Assembly: GCA_050331575.1 (NCBI GenBank)
Contig: JBHJGS010000003.1
Coordinates: 57,407-121,406 of the forward strand
Origin: JBHJGS01 sp050331575
GTDB lineage: Bacteria > Pseudomonadota > Alphaproteobacteria > Sphingomonadales > Rhodothalassiaceae
Direction: 5' to 3'
DNA: 64,000 bases
The notes under the pieces were generated by a model. That model was not told the origin of the DNA and did not search any database. It worked only from the letters and a program-made list of their open reading frames with translations. Within the stretch, counting starts at the first letter, position 1. Each line of letters starts with the position of its first letter. The position numbers were made by a program, and so were the translations under genes. This document shows, piece after piece, positions 42,944 through 51,771 of the stretch.

Positions 42944-45904
42944 TCAGAACAGATAGCGTGCGGAGAATTGGAAGAAGCGCGGCGGGGCGGCACTGGTCTG
43001 CTGGAACGGCTGGCCGGCCACCTGGATCTGGTTGGACACGGTGAAATTGACCGGAAAGCCGGTCTCGTTATTGGCGTTGAACACATTGAAGACATCCACG
43101 CGCAGCTCCAAGCCGCCGGGACCCAGGTCGATCACATAGCCCGCGCCGAGATCCACCGTCACCGCATCGTCCAGCCGGCCGGAATTGCGCGACACGCCCG
43201 GCGCACGGTCAGGATTGCCGGTGAACTGATCGGCGAAGGACAGGCCGTCGCCGTTCAGATCGACCGTGCCGAACACCGCCGCATCGGGCACCAGATTGAA
43301 GGGCTGGCCGGACTGGTACAGCAAGGCGGCCGTCAAGGACAGGCCCTGTAGCGGATACAGATTGAAGATACCGGACAGGACGTGGCGCCGGTCATTCAGC
43401 GAGGGACCGAAATCCGCGGCGAAATCATTGGCGTCATTGGCGCGGAAATTGATATCGTCGGTGTCATTTTCCAGGCGGGAGAAGGTGTAGGACAGGAACA
43501 GGTCATAAAAATCCTCCCCGCGCGTCTTCTCGACCACCACATTCAGCGCGCGATAGTCCGACATGCCGCCGGTGTCGGACACGATGATGGAGCGCGCCCC
43601 GCCAGCCGGGATCGCGCCGCCGGGGCCGATCGCCGGGCGCGTGGCATTGGCCTCTTCCGGGGACCGGGCCGTGCCCATGAACACGAACGGTTCCGGCGCA
43701 TTCAGATCGATCAGGCGAAGCAGATTGCGGCCCTCGGTCAGGATGCCGTCAACGGAGACGAACCAGTCCCGCGCGAACTCCCACTGCCAGCCGATCGTCG
43801 CCTGGATGGCGAACGGATTGTCCAGGCCGAAGGGGTTGATGATCCGGCGGTCCCCGTCGAATGGAATGGTCTCGCGCAGCGCGAACAGCCCGGCGGTATC
43901 GACGCCGAAGTCCGGCCCGATGGCGCCCGGCGGCGGCGTGACCGCGAAATTGCCGTCGAAGGTGACCGCGTCGATATCGGTATCAGCGGGCAGGATGCCC
44001 TGGGCGATCAGGCTTTCCAACTGCGCGATGAACCCCGGCGAGGTGGTTGACTGCTGCAGCGCGTCGGAAATCACCGCATAGGGGATCTTCTCATAGAACA
44101 ACCCTGCACCGCCGCGCAGCACCATATCGTCGCGGAAATTCCAGTTGAACGCGCCACGCGGCGCGATGTTGTTGAAATCGCCCTGCTGGCCGCCGACGCT
44201 GGTCAGGCTGTCATATTCCCAGCGCAGTCCCAAGGTGACGACGAAATCCGGCGTCACCTGGATCTGGTCTTCCAGATACAGGCTGATCAGATTCTGCGCC
44301 ACGCCGAAGCTGTTGGGCTGGGTCTCAACGCTGGCCAGCACCACCTGGTCCGCCGCCGCTGGCACGACCGACACGAGATCAGCGACATCGAAATCCGCAC
44401 CGATATCGGCGGCGACCAGGGCATCGGCCTGCGCCTGGCTCAGCTGCACGGTGAAATTGCCGTTGATATTGCCGCCGCCGGTCAGGTCGAAATCGGCCCG
44501 GATATAGTCGATCCCCGCCTTCAGCCGGTGCCGGCCCAGATCCCAGCTGAGCTTGTGCTGGGTCTGGAAACTGTTCTCCACCTCATCGAAGATGAAGCCG
44601 TTATTGCCGATCACCGCGGCGGTTTGGCCGGACGGGTCGAGCAGCGTCACCTGCGGGCCCGGGCCGCTGACCGGATTGCCGAAATTCCAGTCGAACCGAT
44701 AATAGCCGAAGGAGGCGCTATAGTCCCAGGCATCACCGACATAGGTGGTGGTCAGCGCCACATTGGTGGAAAGGCGTTCCTGCTCATCCGCCGCACTGGG
44801 GAAGGTGACGCCGCCGTCCAGTCCGCCGCCCTGGCGCTCATTGGTGACCCGGCCGTGATTGACCCGGAGCGTGCTGCGCAGCCGGTCGCTCCAGCGATGA
44901 TCCAGCCGGCCGGTCAGCAGCAGCTGTTCATTGGTGCCGGGGATGACCGCGTCGACGCCCAGGGCGCTGGATGTCAGCTGATTGTCGGTCAGATCGCGCA
45001 GATATTCCACGTTCAGAAAATAAAAGGTCCGGTCTTTGACGATCGCCCCGCCGATCGACCCGCCGGCCTGATAGCGCTCGAAACTCTCCGACACCGGGTT
45101 GCCCAGCAGGTCGGTCTGCGGAAAGTCCACATCGGCGATGAACGCGCCGCCGGGGCGGGTGACGAAGAAGACCTCGCCATCCAGCTCATTGCCGCCGGAT
45201 TTGGTGGTGACATTGACCACGCCATTGGCCGTGCGGCCGAACTCCACGGAATAGTTGCTGGCCAGCACGGTGACGTCCTGAACGATGCCGATCGGCACCG
45301 GGAAGCGCTGGCCGCCGAGGAAATTCTCGTTATTGTCCAGCCCGTCGATGGTGTAGTTGGTGAACAGCGAATTGGCGCCATTGATCGCCACTGCCGGCGC
45401 CTCGGAGAAGAAGCCCGTGGCCTGGGTGACATTGGGCAGACGGAACAGCACGCGGTCCAGCGAGCGGCCCTCGATCGGGATCAGGTCCAGGTCCTGCGCT
45501 GTGAAGGTGGCGGAGACCTCCGCGCTGAGCCGATCCAATTGGGAGCCGGCCACGCCCTGCACCGTCACCTCTTCCACCGTGCGGGGGCGCACGGCCAGGC
45601 TGATCGCCTGGTCAAAGCCGGAGCGCAGCGCCACCGGCCTGGACTGTGCCGGCGCATACTCACCATCCCCAGCCCAGCGGGCAACCCACTGGCCGGCGGT
45701 GGCCAACCCGCCGAAGCGGGCCTGGCCGCGCACATCGGTGGTATCGCTGCGCACCGCCCCGGTGGCGGTGTTGCTGAGCTCGATGGTCAGGCCATCCACC
45801 GGCGCGCCGCTGCCCGCCTCGCTGACCCGCACGGTCAGGCTGACTTGCGCGGCCGCCGGCACGCTCAGCACAATCAGACACAAGAGGACCAACAGCAGGC
45901 GCAT
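42944..45904 (-). CDS. Oar-like TonB-dependent receptor
   Basis: A 986 aa outer-membrane protein. It has a signal peptide (LLLVLLCLIVLSVPAAAQ) and an N-terminal carboxypeptidase-regulatory-like domain (about 20-105). An Oar-type plug follows, with GRSLDRVLFRLPNVTQ and YTIDGLDNNENF, and then a large barrel ending in Phe (FQFSARYLF). Such receptors take up peptides, glycans or metal chelates. It stands alone between the dehydratase gene and the exporter operon. Substrate not assignable. Confidence 0.88.
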   Translation of the reverse strand: MRLLLVLLCLIVLSVPAAAQVSLTVRVSEAGSGAPVDGLTIELSNTATGAVRSDTTDVRGQARFGGLATAGQWVARWAGDGEYAPAQSRPVALRSGFDQAISLAVRPRTVEEVTVQGVAGSQLDRLSAEVSATFTAQDLDLIPIEGRSLDRVLFRLPNVTQATGFFSEAPAVAINGANSLFTNYTIDGLDNNENFLGGQRFPVPIGIVQDVTVLASNYSVEFGRTANGVVNVTTKSGGNELDGEVFFVTRPGGAFIADVDFPQTDLLGNPVSESFERYQAGGSIGGAIVKDRTFYFLNVEYLRDLTDNQLTSSALGVDAVIPGTNEQLLLTGRLDHRWSDRLRSTLRVNHGRVTNERQGGGLDGGVTFPSAADEQERLSTNVALTTTYVGDAWDYSASFGYYRFDWNFGNPVSGPGPQVTLLDPSGQTAAVIGNNGFIFDEVENSFQTQHKLSWDLGRHRLKAGIDYIRADFDLTGGGNINGNFTVQLSQAQADALVAADIGADFDVADLVSVVPAAADQVVLASVETQPNSFGVAQNLISLYLEDQIQVTPDFVVTLGLRWEYDSLTSVGGQQGDFNNIAPRGAFNWNFRDDMVLRGGAGLFYEKIPYAVISDALQQSTTSPGFIAQLESLIAQGILPADTDIDAVTFDGNFAVTPPPGAIGPDFGVDTAGLFALRETIPFDGDRRIINPFGLDNPFAIQATIGWQWEFARDWFVSVDGILTEGRNLLRLIDLNAPEPFVFMGTARSPEEANATRPAIGPGGAIPAGGARSIIVSDTGGMSDYRALNVVVEKTRGEDFYDLFLSYTFSRLENDTDDINFRANDANDFAADFGPSLNDRRHVLSGIFNLYPLQGLSLTAALLYQSGQPFNLVPDAAVFGTVDLNGDGLSFADQFTGNPDRAPGVSRNSGRLDDAVTVDLGAGYVIDLGPGGLELRVDVFNVFNANNETGFPVNFTVSNQIQVAGQPFQQTSAAPPRFFQFSARYLF

Positions 45905-46119
45905 GGATCATTCCCCCGAAACGTTTTTGATTGTCTGATCGCCGGGTCAAGCTGGCCCATTGCGCGGCCGTTACAAGATTGACGACCGGCCCATCGGAGG
46001 GTTTTTAGCGAATTGATCGAACTCCACTGCGAAAAGCGTCAGCGCTGTGGCCGGAATACAACGCCATCATTCAGACGATCAAAAGCGAAGCTGCCGCGTT
46101 TCTTTTTTTGACAAAAAGC

Positions 46120-47679
46120 TCAGCGAATGCCAAGCTTTTGCAAATCGACCGTGGCGGCGTAATAGTTGGCCACTTCAATCAGATAGTTCAGCTGTGCTTG
46201 CACTAAATTGACCCGGGCATTGGCTTCCGCCTCTTCGCGCAGATTGACCAGAAAAAAGTCGCTGGCGCCCTCCTCGAAGCGGCGCTGTTCAGCCAGCGCC
46301 ATGGTGCGGGCTTGGGTGACCTGCTCTTGCGCCAGCCGCGCCAAGGAGCGCGCGGCGAGGAGATTATTCAAGATGTTGCGGATCTCAATAGCGATCTGCT
46401 CATTCAGCCGCTGCTTGCGGAACTGCAAGGCATCGATGCGCGCGCGCTGCTCAGCGATGCGCCCTCGTGCCAAGCTGCGTTCCAACGGCAATGAAAAGTT
46501 CAAACTGACAATGGTGTCATTGCCCTGTCGGGAAATGCCGCCTTCGGCCACCTCGCCGACATCGCGCTGATATTCGAACCCGAAATCCAGGCGCGGCAGC
46601 AACTCATTGCGGTTGAGCCGAAGCCGGCCGCGCGCCTGCTCCAGATTGACGGCCAGCTTGTTCAACTCCGGCCGCAGGGCCAGGGAGCGCTCGATATCCT
46701 GCTCCATCTCGCCTGGCAGCGGCGCTTCAAGATCGGGGAACACAATCGGCATGCGGTCGGGATCCGGCCGTTTGGGCCGGCCCTCCGCGCCGCGCAGATA
46801 CAAACTCAAGGCATTGGCCGCCAATTCCAAATCGCGTTCGGCTTCGGTCACCAGGATCTGGCGCCGCAGAATATTCTGGCGGTTCTCGGTAATCAGGATC
46901 TCCGGCGCGTCCCCCTGCTCGACCCGCCGGATCAGGCCGACTTCGCGCTGCAGCGCCAATTCCAGCAGATCCGACAAGATCGCCAGCTGCTGACCGGCCG
47001 CCAGCCAACTGGTGTAAGCCTCGATCGCGCGATGCTGGACGGAGACTTGGGTCAGCAGCAGATCAAATTCGGCCAGCGCCACTTCCAGGGCGGCATTCAT
47101 GCGTCCGAAGCGCTGCGGATCGAAGGCGCGGTCGCGCAACAGAGAGAACAGAAAGCCCAGCTTGAACGCGCCAGCGGTGTCGGTAAAATTAATATCCTCG
47201 TAGATCGGAAAAGCCCCGTCGGATACTTTATAGCCGCCGAAGACCTCCGCACCGGTGAAATCCAAGCGCTTTCTCAGTTCTCCATCGAACACCCGGCCGT
47301 CCCAAAAGCCTGAGGTGCGCGCAAAGGAGTCTGCCTTGGCCTGGATATCGAACTCGCCTTCCGCGGCCAAGCGGCCGCCCAAGCGCGCCCGGCGCTCAGC
47401 CAAGCTTTCCTTGATTGAGGGAAAATAGGCCAGCGACGAGGCCAAGACCTGGTCTAGCGTCAAGGGATCGTCCGGGGGCGCTTCCAGCGCGCCCATCGGC
47501 TCGTCGGACTGCGGCGCGCGTTGGACCGGCGCGGGCTCGACTTGCGCCGGCGCCGGCGCCGGCTCCGGCGTCACCGCCAAGGGCGGGATCGGCGTTTGCG
47601 CGGCAACGGGCCCGGCCAACGCCCCGGCCAATGCCCCGGCCAACGCCCCGGCAAGACAACACAGAATACTACGTATCAT
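46120..47679 (-). CDS. TolC-family outer-membrane efflux protein
   Basis: A 519 aa outer-membrane channel subunit. Its signal peptide contains a GALA repeat, and the mature N-terminus is Pro-rich (about 30-70). Two OEP repeats follow with long coiled helices (LTLDQVLASSLAYFPSIKES; a LAEQRRFEEGASDFFLV segment, then LNYLIEVANYYAAT). It overlaps the HlyD-type gene by ATGA and completes a tripartite exporter with it and the ABC subunit. Confidence 0.9.
   Translation of the reverse strand: MIRSILCCLAGALAGALAGALAGPVAAQTPIPPLAVTPEPAPAPAQVEPAPVQRAPQSDEPMGALEAPPDDPLTLDQVLASSLAYFPSIKESLAERRARLGGRLAAEGEFDIQAKADSFARTSGFWDGRVFDGELRKRLDFTGAEVFGGYKVSDGAFPIYEDINFTDTAGAFKLGFLFSLLRDRAFDPQRFGRMNAALEVALAEFDLLLTQVSVQHRAIEAYTSWLAAGQQLAILSDLLELALQREVGLIRRVEQGDAPEILITENRQNILRRQILVTEAERDLELAANALSLYLRGAEGRPKRPDPDRMPIVFPDLEAPLPGEMEQDIERSLALRPELNKLAVNLEQARGRLRLNRNELLPRLDFGFEYQRDVGEVAEGGISRQGNDTIVSLNFSLPLERSLARGRIAEQRARIDALQFRKQRLNEQIAIEIRNILNNLLAARSLARLAQEQVTQARTMALAEQRRFEEGASDFFLVNLREEAEANARVNLVQAQLNYLIEVANYYAATVDLQKLGIR
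47612..47652 (-). repeat. 12-bp tandem repeat in the TolC signal peptide
   Basis: Three 12-base units and part of a fourth encode Gly-Ala-Leu-Ala repeats in the hydrophobic core of the signal peptide. Copy-number change would alter core length in steps of four residues without breaking the frame. Confidence 0.8.
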
Positions 47680-48704
47680 TGTTCAGCGGATTGGCGGGGG
47701 CGGAATTCCGGCGGGAAATTATTCAATTGGCGCCACAGTTCATAGCCGACCTTGACCTCGTCAAGCAGCACCCACCCGCGGGCCTTGGCACCGAAGCGGA
47801 TATAGCGCTCATCCGGCCAATTGGGCTCGTCGGGATCCTCCACCACCAGCACCCGGAAGCGCCCGTCAGGCTGGGCGGAGGCATCGACCACCGCAACCTC
47901 GCCGGCAAAGGTGCCGACGGCGACCGATGGCCAGCCGCTGAACTGAACCGCCGGCCATCCCTCAAACTGCAGGCGCACCTTGCGGCCGGGCCACACCAAG
48001 GGCACGTCGCGGCCGTCGACGAACAGTTCCACGGCGCGGACGCCTTCATCCGGCACGAAGGTGGCCAGCGGATCGCCTTCCTTCACAAAGGTCGCCTCGC
48101 CGCCGGCCTGGATATTCAGGATCTGGCCATCGCGCGGGGCGCGCACCACCTGGCTGGACTGACGCGAGAGATTGACCTCGGCGCGCTGGACCTCCGCCGC
48201 AATCGACTGCTCGCGCGCGCGCAATTCCTCAACCTTGATCTTTGCGGTCTCATAGTCCAGCCGCGATGCAAGCCCGTCCTCGTACAGCTGCTTCTTGCGC
48301 TCATAGTCGAGAAGCGCGGTGCGGGTGGCGATTTCCGCGGCGGCGAGCCGACGACGCAACGCCTCCAACTCCGACTCCAGCCGCTGCACCAGTTGCGGAT
48401 CATTGTCGACGATGCGCGCGATCGGCTCGCCCGCCTTGATGCTCTGGCCGTCGCGGACATACCATTCCAGGATCCGGCCAGACACCAGCGCGTTGATCGA
48501 TTGTTCGCGATCCTGGGGGTCCAGCGCGGTGACGATGCCGGGTCCTGACGTGGTCTGCACCCACGGCGTAACGAACAAGAACACGCCGGCGCCGATCAAC
48601 ACCAGCATCATCATTAGCGCCACCACCCGAGCAACGCTGGGCAGCCGGAGCCGGGGCAAACTCTGAAACAGGGCCTCATGCTCGGCCCGTGCGGGCACGG
48701 TCAT
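47676..48704 (-). CDS. HlyD-family periplasmic adaptor
   Basis: A membrane-fusion protein of 342 aa. It has a single N-terminal membrane helix (about 27-48), a lipoyl/barrel half-motif (VSGRILEWYVRDGQSIKAGEPIA, given in part), a long coiled coil (105-185), and the return barrel (VRAPRDGQILNIQAGGE). It bridges the ABC subunit and the TolC protein. ATGA overlaps on both sides show a tightly coupled three-gene unit. Confidence 0.9.
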   Translation of the reverse strand: MTVPARAEHEALFQSLPRLRLPSVARVVALMMMLVLIGAGVFLFVTPWVQTTSGPGIVTALDPQDREQSINALVSGRILEWYVRDGQSIKAGEPIARIVDNDPQLVQRLESELEALRRRLAAAEIATRTALLDYERKKQLYEDGLASRLDYETAKIKVEELRAREQSIAAEVQRAEVNLSRQSSQVVRAPRDGQILNIQAGGEATFVKEGDPLATFVPDEGVRAVELFVDGRDVPLVWPGRKVRLQFEGWPAVQFSGWPSVAVGTFAGEVAVVDASAQPDGRFRVLVVEDPDEPNWPDERYIRFGAKARGWVLLDEVKVGYELWRQLNNFPPEFRPRQSAEQ

Positions 48705-50353
48705 TGCGCGGCCTCCAATTGAAGCGGCTCCAACCGCTGGGTATCAGCGGCCAGCTTCAAACTGTGGGAAAAACACGACATGGCGCGCCGGTGGGTCAGA
48801 TACAAGCAGGTCCGCCCCGGTTCCTGGCACCATTTCGCCAGCGCCTGGCATAGAATATCCACCGGCACGGCATCATAGATTTCGCTCAGAATCAGCACCG
48901 GCGCGTCGGACAGCAGCGCCGCTGCCAAGGATAGCCGCAGCTTTTCCTCCGTCGTCATGTCCCAGCCGATTTCGCTCAAATCCTGGTCCAGCGAGGCGAT
49001 GCCGAGGTCCAGGCTCAGCGAATCGAGGACATCCTGAACCCGTGCCAGATCGGCATTATCGGCCGCCTGAGCGAACAAATCGCGCAAACGCCCGTGCAGG
49101 AACGGCCGGCTGTCCAGCAGCAGGATCCGGCTCTTCAACCAGAACGGATCCAGATCGTTCACATCGACCTCGCCAAACCGAACGGTGCCGTGCTCGGCGG
49201 GCAGCACTGCGCGCGCCAGCCGAACGAACGCACGGCTGACATGGCGGTCTTGTGCATGCACAAGATACATCGCGCCTGGCGGGATCGTCAGATCGAAACA
49301 GAATTTGCCCAAGCGCGCGTTGCGCAGCACCAGATGCGGCGGCCCACTCAACCCGCGGCGGGTGGCATGCAGCTTTTTCACCGGCAAGGCGGTGATGCGT
49401 GACAATTCCTCAGAGGCCGCGCACAGGAGATAAAAGGAGATCAGATAATAACCTGCCTGGGCCAGGCCGGCGAACACGCCAGACATGATCAGTTCCGCGG
49501 CGACCAGCTGGCCCAATGTCAGCTGCCCGCGGATGACCAGCCAGCCGCCGATGCCCAGCAACACCGCGCTGGCGACCGCCGCCAGCAAGATCAGCGCCAT
49601 CGATTGGGCGAAGGTGCGCCGGAAATGTCGTTTATTGGCGTCGATCCACCGGTCGGTGTGCGCCTCGATCACATTGAAGGCCCGGGTCGCCGCCGGCTCC
49701 GCGGAAAACGCCTCGGCTTCGTGGGCAACATGCTCCAGCCAGCGCGCGGATTCGTATTTGCGCTCGCTTTCGATCAGGGCGGTGCGCACGGCCCCGGGCG
49801 CCCAGATGATCCAGATCAGCGCGATCAGCCCGAGGATGACCAGATTGAAGAACAGCAGAACCGGGTGATACAGCGACACCACGACAAAGCCGATCACGGT
49901 CTGGAAGAACAGCGAAAAGCCGCCGATCAGCAGATCGGGGATGTTGCGCTGAACCGTCATGATGTCGAAGAAGCGATTATATAGCCCGCCGCGATCGACG
50001 CGAGCGAAATGCACCGGGTCGGCATAGACCGCGCGCAAGCCCATTTCCTTGCTGAAGCGCGCAAAAAACCGCCGCCCGAAGATTTCCATCAAATGGGTGC
50101 GAAAGCCGGTCAGGATCGCCGATGTCAGCAGCAGCAGGAACAATATGACCGACAGCGTCACCAGGGGCGTGCGCAGGCTGGTATTCGCCACGGTGTCGAT
50201 CAGCATCTGCACCGACACCGGCAGGCCGATCGCCAGCAGCGAGATCGCCATACTGTAGATGATCGCCAGCCAGAAAAACGACCGGTCCACCCCCAGAAGA
50301 TCGGAGACGATGCGCCAAACCTGGCGCATATTGATATCCTGTAGATTCACCAT
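48701..50353 (-). CDS. ABC exporter subunit with a degenerate nucleotide-binding domain
   Basis: Residues 1-320 form a six-helix exporter membrane domain. The C-terminal 200 residues keep the NBD outline but not its catalysis. The Walker A position reads YLVHAQDRHVSR (about 363-374) with no GxxGxGKS/T, LSGGQ is replaced by MTTEEK (466-471), and Walker B reads LILSEIYDA (487-495), with Ser for Asp. A switch-like His521 is kept. It therefore seems unable to hydrolyse ATP alone. It may pair with another ABC subunit or use another energy source. It heads the HlyD-TolC operon and is divergent from the OxyR-like regulator. Confidence 0.82.
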   Translation of the reverse strand: MVNLQDINMRQVWRIVSDLLGVDRSFFWLAIIYSMAISLLAIGLPVSVQMLIDTVANTSLRTPLVTLSVILFLLLLTSAILTGFRTHLMEIFGRRFFARFSKEMGLRAVYADPVHFARVDRGGLYNRFFDIMTVQRNIPDLLIGGFSLFFQTVIGFVVVSLYHPVLLFFNLVILGLIALIWIIWAPGAVRTALIESERKYESARWLEHVAHEAEAFSAEPAATRAFNVIEAHTDRWIDANKRHFRRTFAQSMALILLAAVASAVLLGIGGWLVIRGQLTLGQLVAAELIMSGVFAGLAQAGYYLISFYLLCAASEELSRITALPVKKLHATRRGLSGPPHLVLRNARLGKFCFDLTIPPGAMYLVHAQDRHVSRAFVRLARAVLPAEHGTVRFGEVDVNDLDPFWLKSRILLLDSRPFLHGRLRDLFAQAADNADLARVQDVLDSLSLDLGIASLDQDLSEIGWDMTTEEKLRLSLAAALLSDAPVLILSEIYDAVPVDILCQALAKWCQEPGRTCLYLTHRRAMSCFSHSLKLAADTQRLEPLQLEAAQ

Positions 50354-50436
50354 TGGCGGCTATATGCCTCCCGCACCCGCGTGTTTCCAATGAATTCATA
50401 CTGGCGCGTTCCATAGAAAAAATCTATGACGAGGCC

Positions 50437-51390
50437 ATGCCAACCCTGCGACAATTCGAATATCTCATTGCCGTGGCGGAAGAAGGTCATTACGGCCGCG
50501 CCGCGCGCAAGCTCGGCGTCACGCAGCCGACGCTGAGCCACCAATTGGCCCGGCTGGAGGATCGCTTCGGCCAGAGCTTGCTTGACCGACAGGCGAAAGG
50601 CGTGGCGTTGACACCGTTTGGGCGCACCGTGGTGGACCGCGCCCGCACCATCTTGGCCCAGGTTGCCGACCTGCACCGCCTGGCAGCTGCCGCGCAGGGC
50701 GGACTGGCCGGGACCTTGCGCCTCGGCGTGCCGCCGACGCTGGGCCCGTATCTTCTGCCGCATCTGGTTCCCCTTCTGCACAAGCGCTATCCGGACCTGA
50801 AATTGTACGTGCGCGAAACCCAGGCGCGTCAGTTGACCGACGGATTGGCCAGTGGCGTGTTCGATCTGGTGCTGGCGCCATTGCCCTTGCGCGGGCCGTT
50901 GGTGGACAGCGAGATGCTGTTCCGTGAGCCGCTGTTCGTGGTGGCCGCCCCCGATCACCCGCTGGCGTTGCGCGAGCGGATCGACCGCGCCGATCTGGTG
51001 GGCCAGCAGGTGCTGTCGCTGGAGCCCGGCCATCATCTGCATGAACAGGTGGCGCACCTGTGCGAAGAGTTCGGGGCGGAACTGCTGCGCGACTATGAGG
51101 GCACCAGCCTGGACACGCTGCGCCAGATGGTCGGCATGGGCGTCGGGATCGCGTTTTTGCCGGCGCTGTATGTGCGATCGGAGATCGCTCCGCGCTCCGA
51201 CGTGGCGGTGTTGCCGCTGACACGGGCCACACCGGCGCGGACCATCGGTCTGGCCTGGCGACCCGGCAGTTCCAGCCGCACCGCCTATGCCGACATCGCC
51301 GCTCTGATCCGGCGCGTCATCGCCGAGGGATTCTCAGAGATGACCGTGCTGGGCGGCCAGGCGCTGCCAGATGCCGCACCCGCGGCCTGA
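50437..51390 (+). CDS. OxyR-like LysR-family regulator lacking the peroxidatic cysteine
   Basis: A LysR regulator of 317 aa with an N-terminal winged HTH (MPTLRQFEYLIAVAEEGHYG; VTQPTLSHQLARLEDRFG) and an OxyR-type effector domain (LEPGHHLHEQVAHLCEEFGA). Aligning with E. coli OxyR, Cys199 becomes His200 here while Cys208 is kept as Cys209. Classical disulfide sensing should not work. Upstream in-frame codons to 50353 are unlike the family. It is divergent from the pseudo-ATPase exporter and may regulate it. Confidence 0.85.
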   Translation: MPTLRQFEYLIAVAEEGHYGRAARKLGVTQPTLSHQLARLEDRFGQSLLDRQAKGVALTPFGRTVVDRARTILAQVADLHRLAAAAQGGLAGTLRLGVPPTLGPYLLPHLVPLLHKRYPDLKLYVRETQARQLTDGLASGVFDLVLAPLPLRGPLVDSEMLFREPLFVVAAPDHPLALRERIDRADLVGQQVLSLEPGHHLHEQVAHLCEEFGAELLRDYEGTSLDTLRQMVGMGVGIAFLPALYVRSEIAPRSDVAVLPLTRATPARTIGLAWRPGSSSRTAYADIAALIRRVIAEGFSEMTVLGGQALPDAAPAA

Positions 51391-51484
51391 GCCCCTGGCT
51401 TGCCGCCGTCCCGATCATGCAACATAATGATGAAAATACCGGTGGGGGTTCGACAAACTTTCGCAAAAAATCGGGGGAGGGGTG

Positions 51485-51766
51485 ATGACTTCGTCTGACA
51501 CCGGCGCTGCACGCGCCAACTCGCGGGCGGCCGCCTATTGGCGCGCCAATATCCGCCTGCTGGGGATCCTTCTGGCGATCTGGTTTAGTGTCTCCTTCGG
51601 CTTTGGCGTGCTTCTGGCCGAGCCGTTGAATGCCATCGCCTTCTTCGGCGTGCCGCTGGGCTTCTGGTTCGCCCAACAGGGCTCGATCTATGTTTTCGTG
51701 GTGCTGATCTTCGTCTATGCCTTGCGCATGCGTCAGATCGACCGCCGCTTCGGCGTGGAGGATTGA
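51485..51766 (+). CDS. DUF4212 small subunit of a sodium/solute symporter
   Basis: A 93 aa membrane protein with two helices (RLLGILLAIWFSVSFGFGVL and FVVLIFVYALRMRQIDRRFG) and the DUF4212 layout, including FFGVPLGFWFAQQGSIYVF. GGAGGGG just upstream supports the ATG at 51485. It precedes the large symporter gene by five bases, the usual pairing. Confidence 0.9.
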   Translation: MTSSDTGAARANSRAAAYWRANIRLLGILLAIWFSVSFGFGVLLAEPLNAIAFFGVPLGFWFAQQGSIYVFVVLIFVYALRMRQIDRRFGVED

Positions 51767-51771
51767 GGCGG

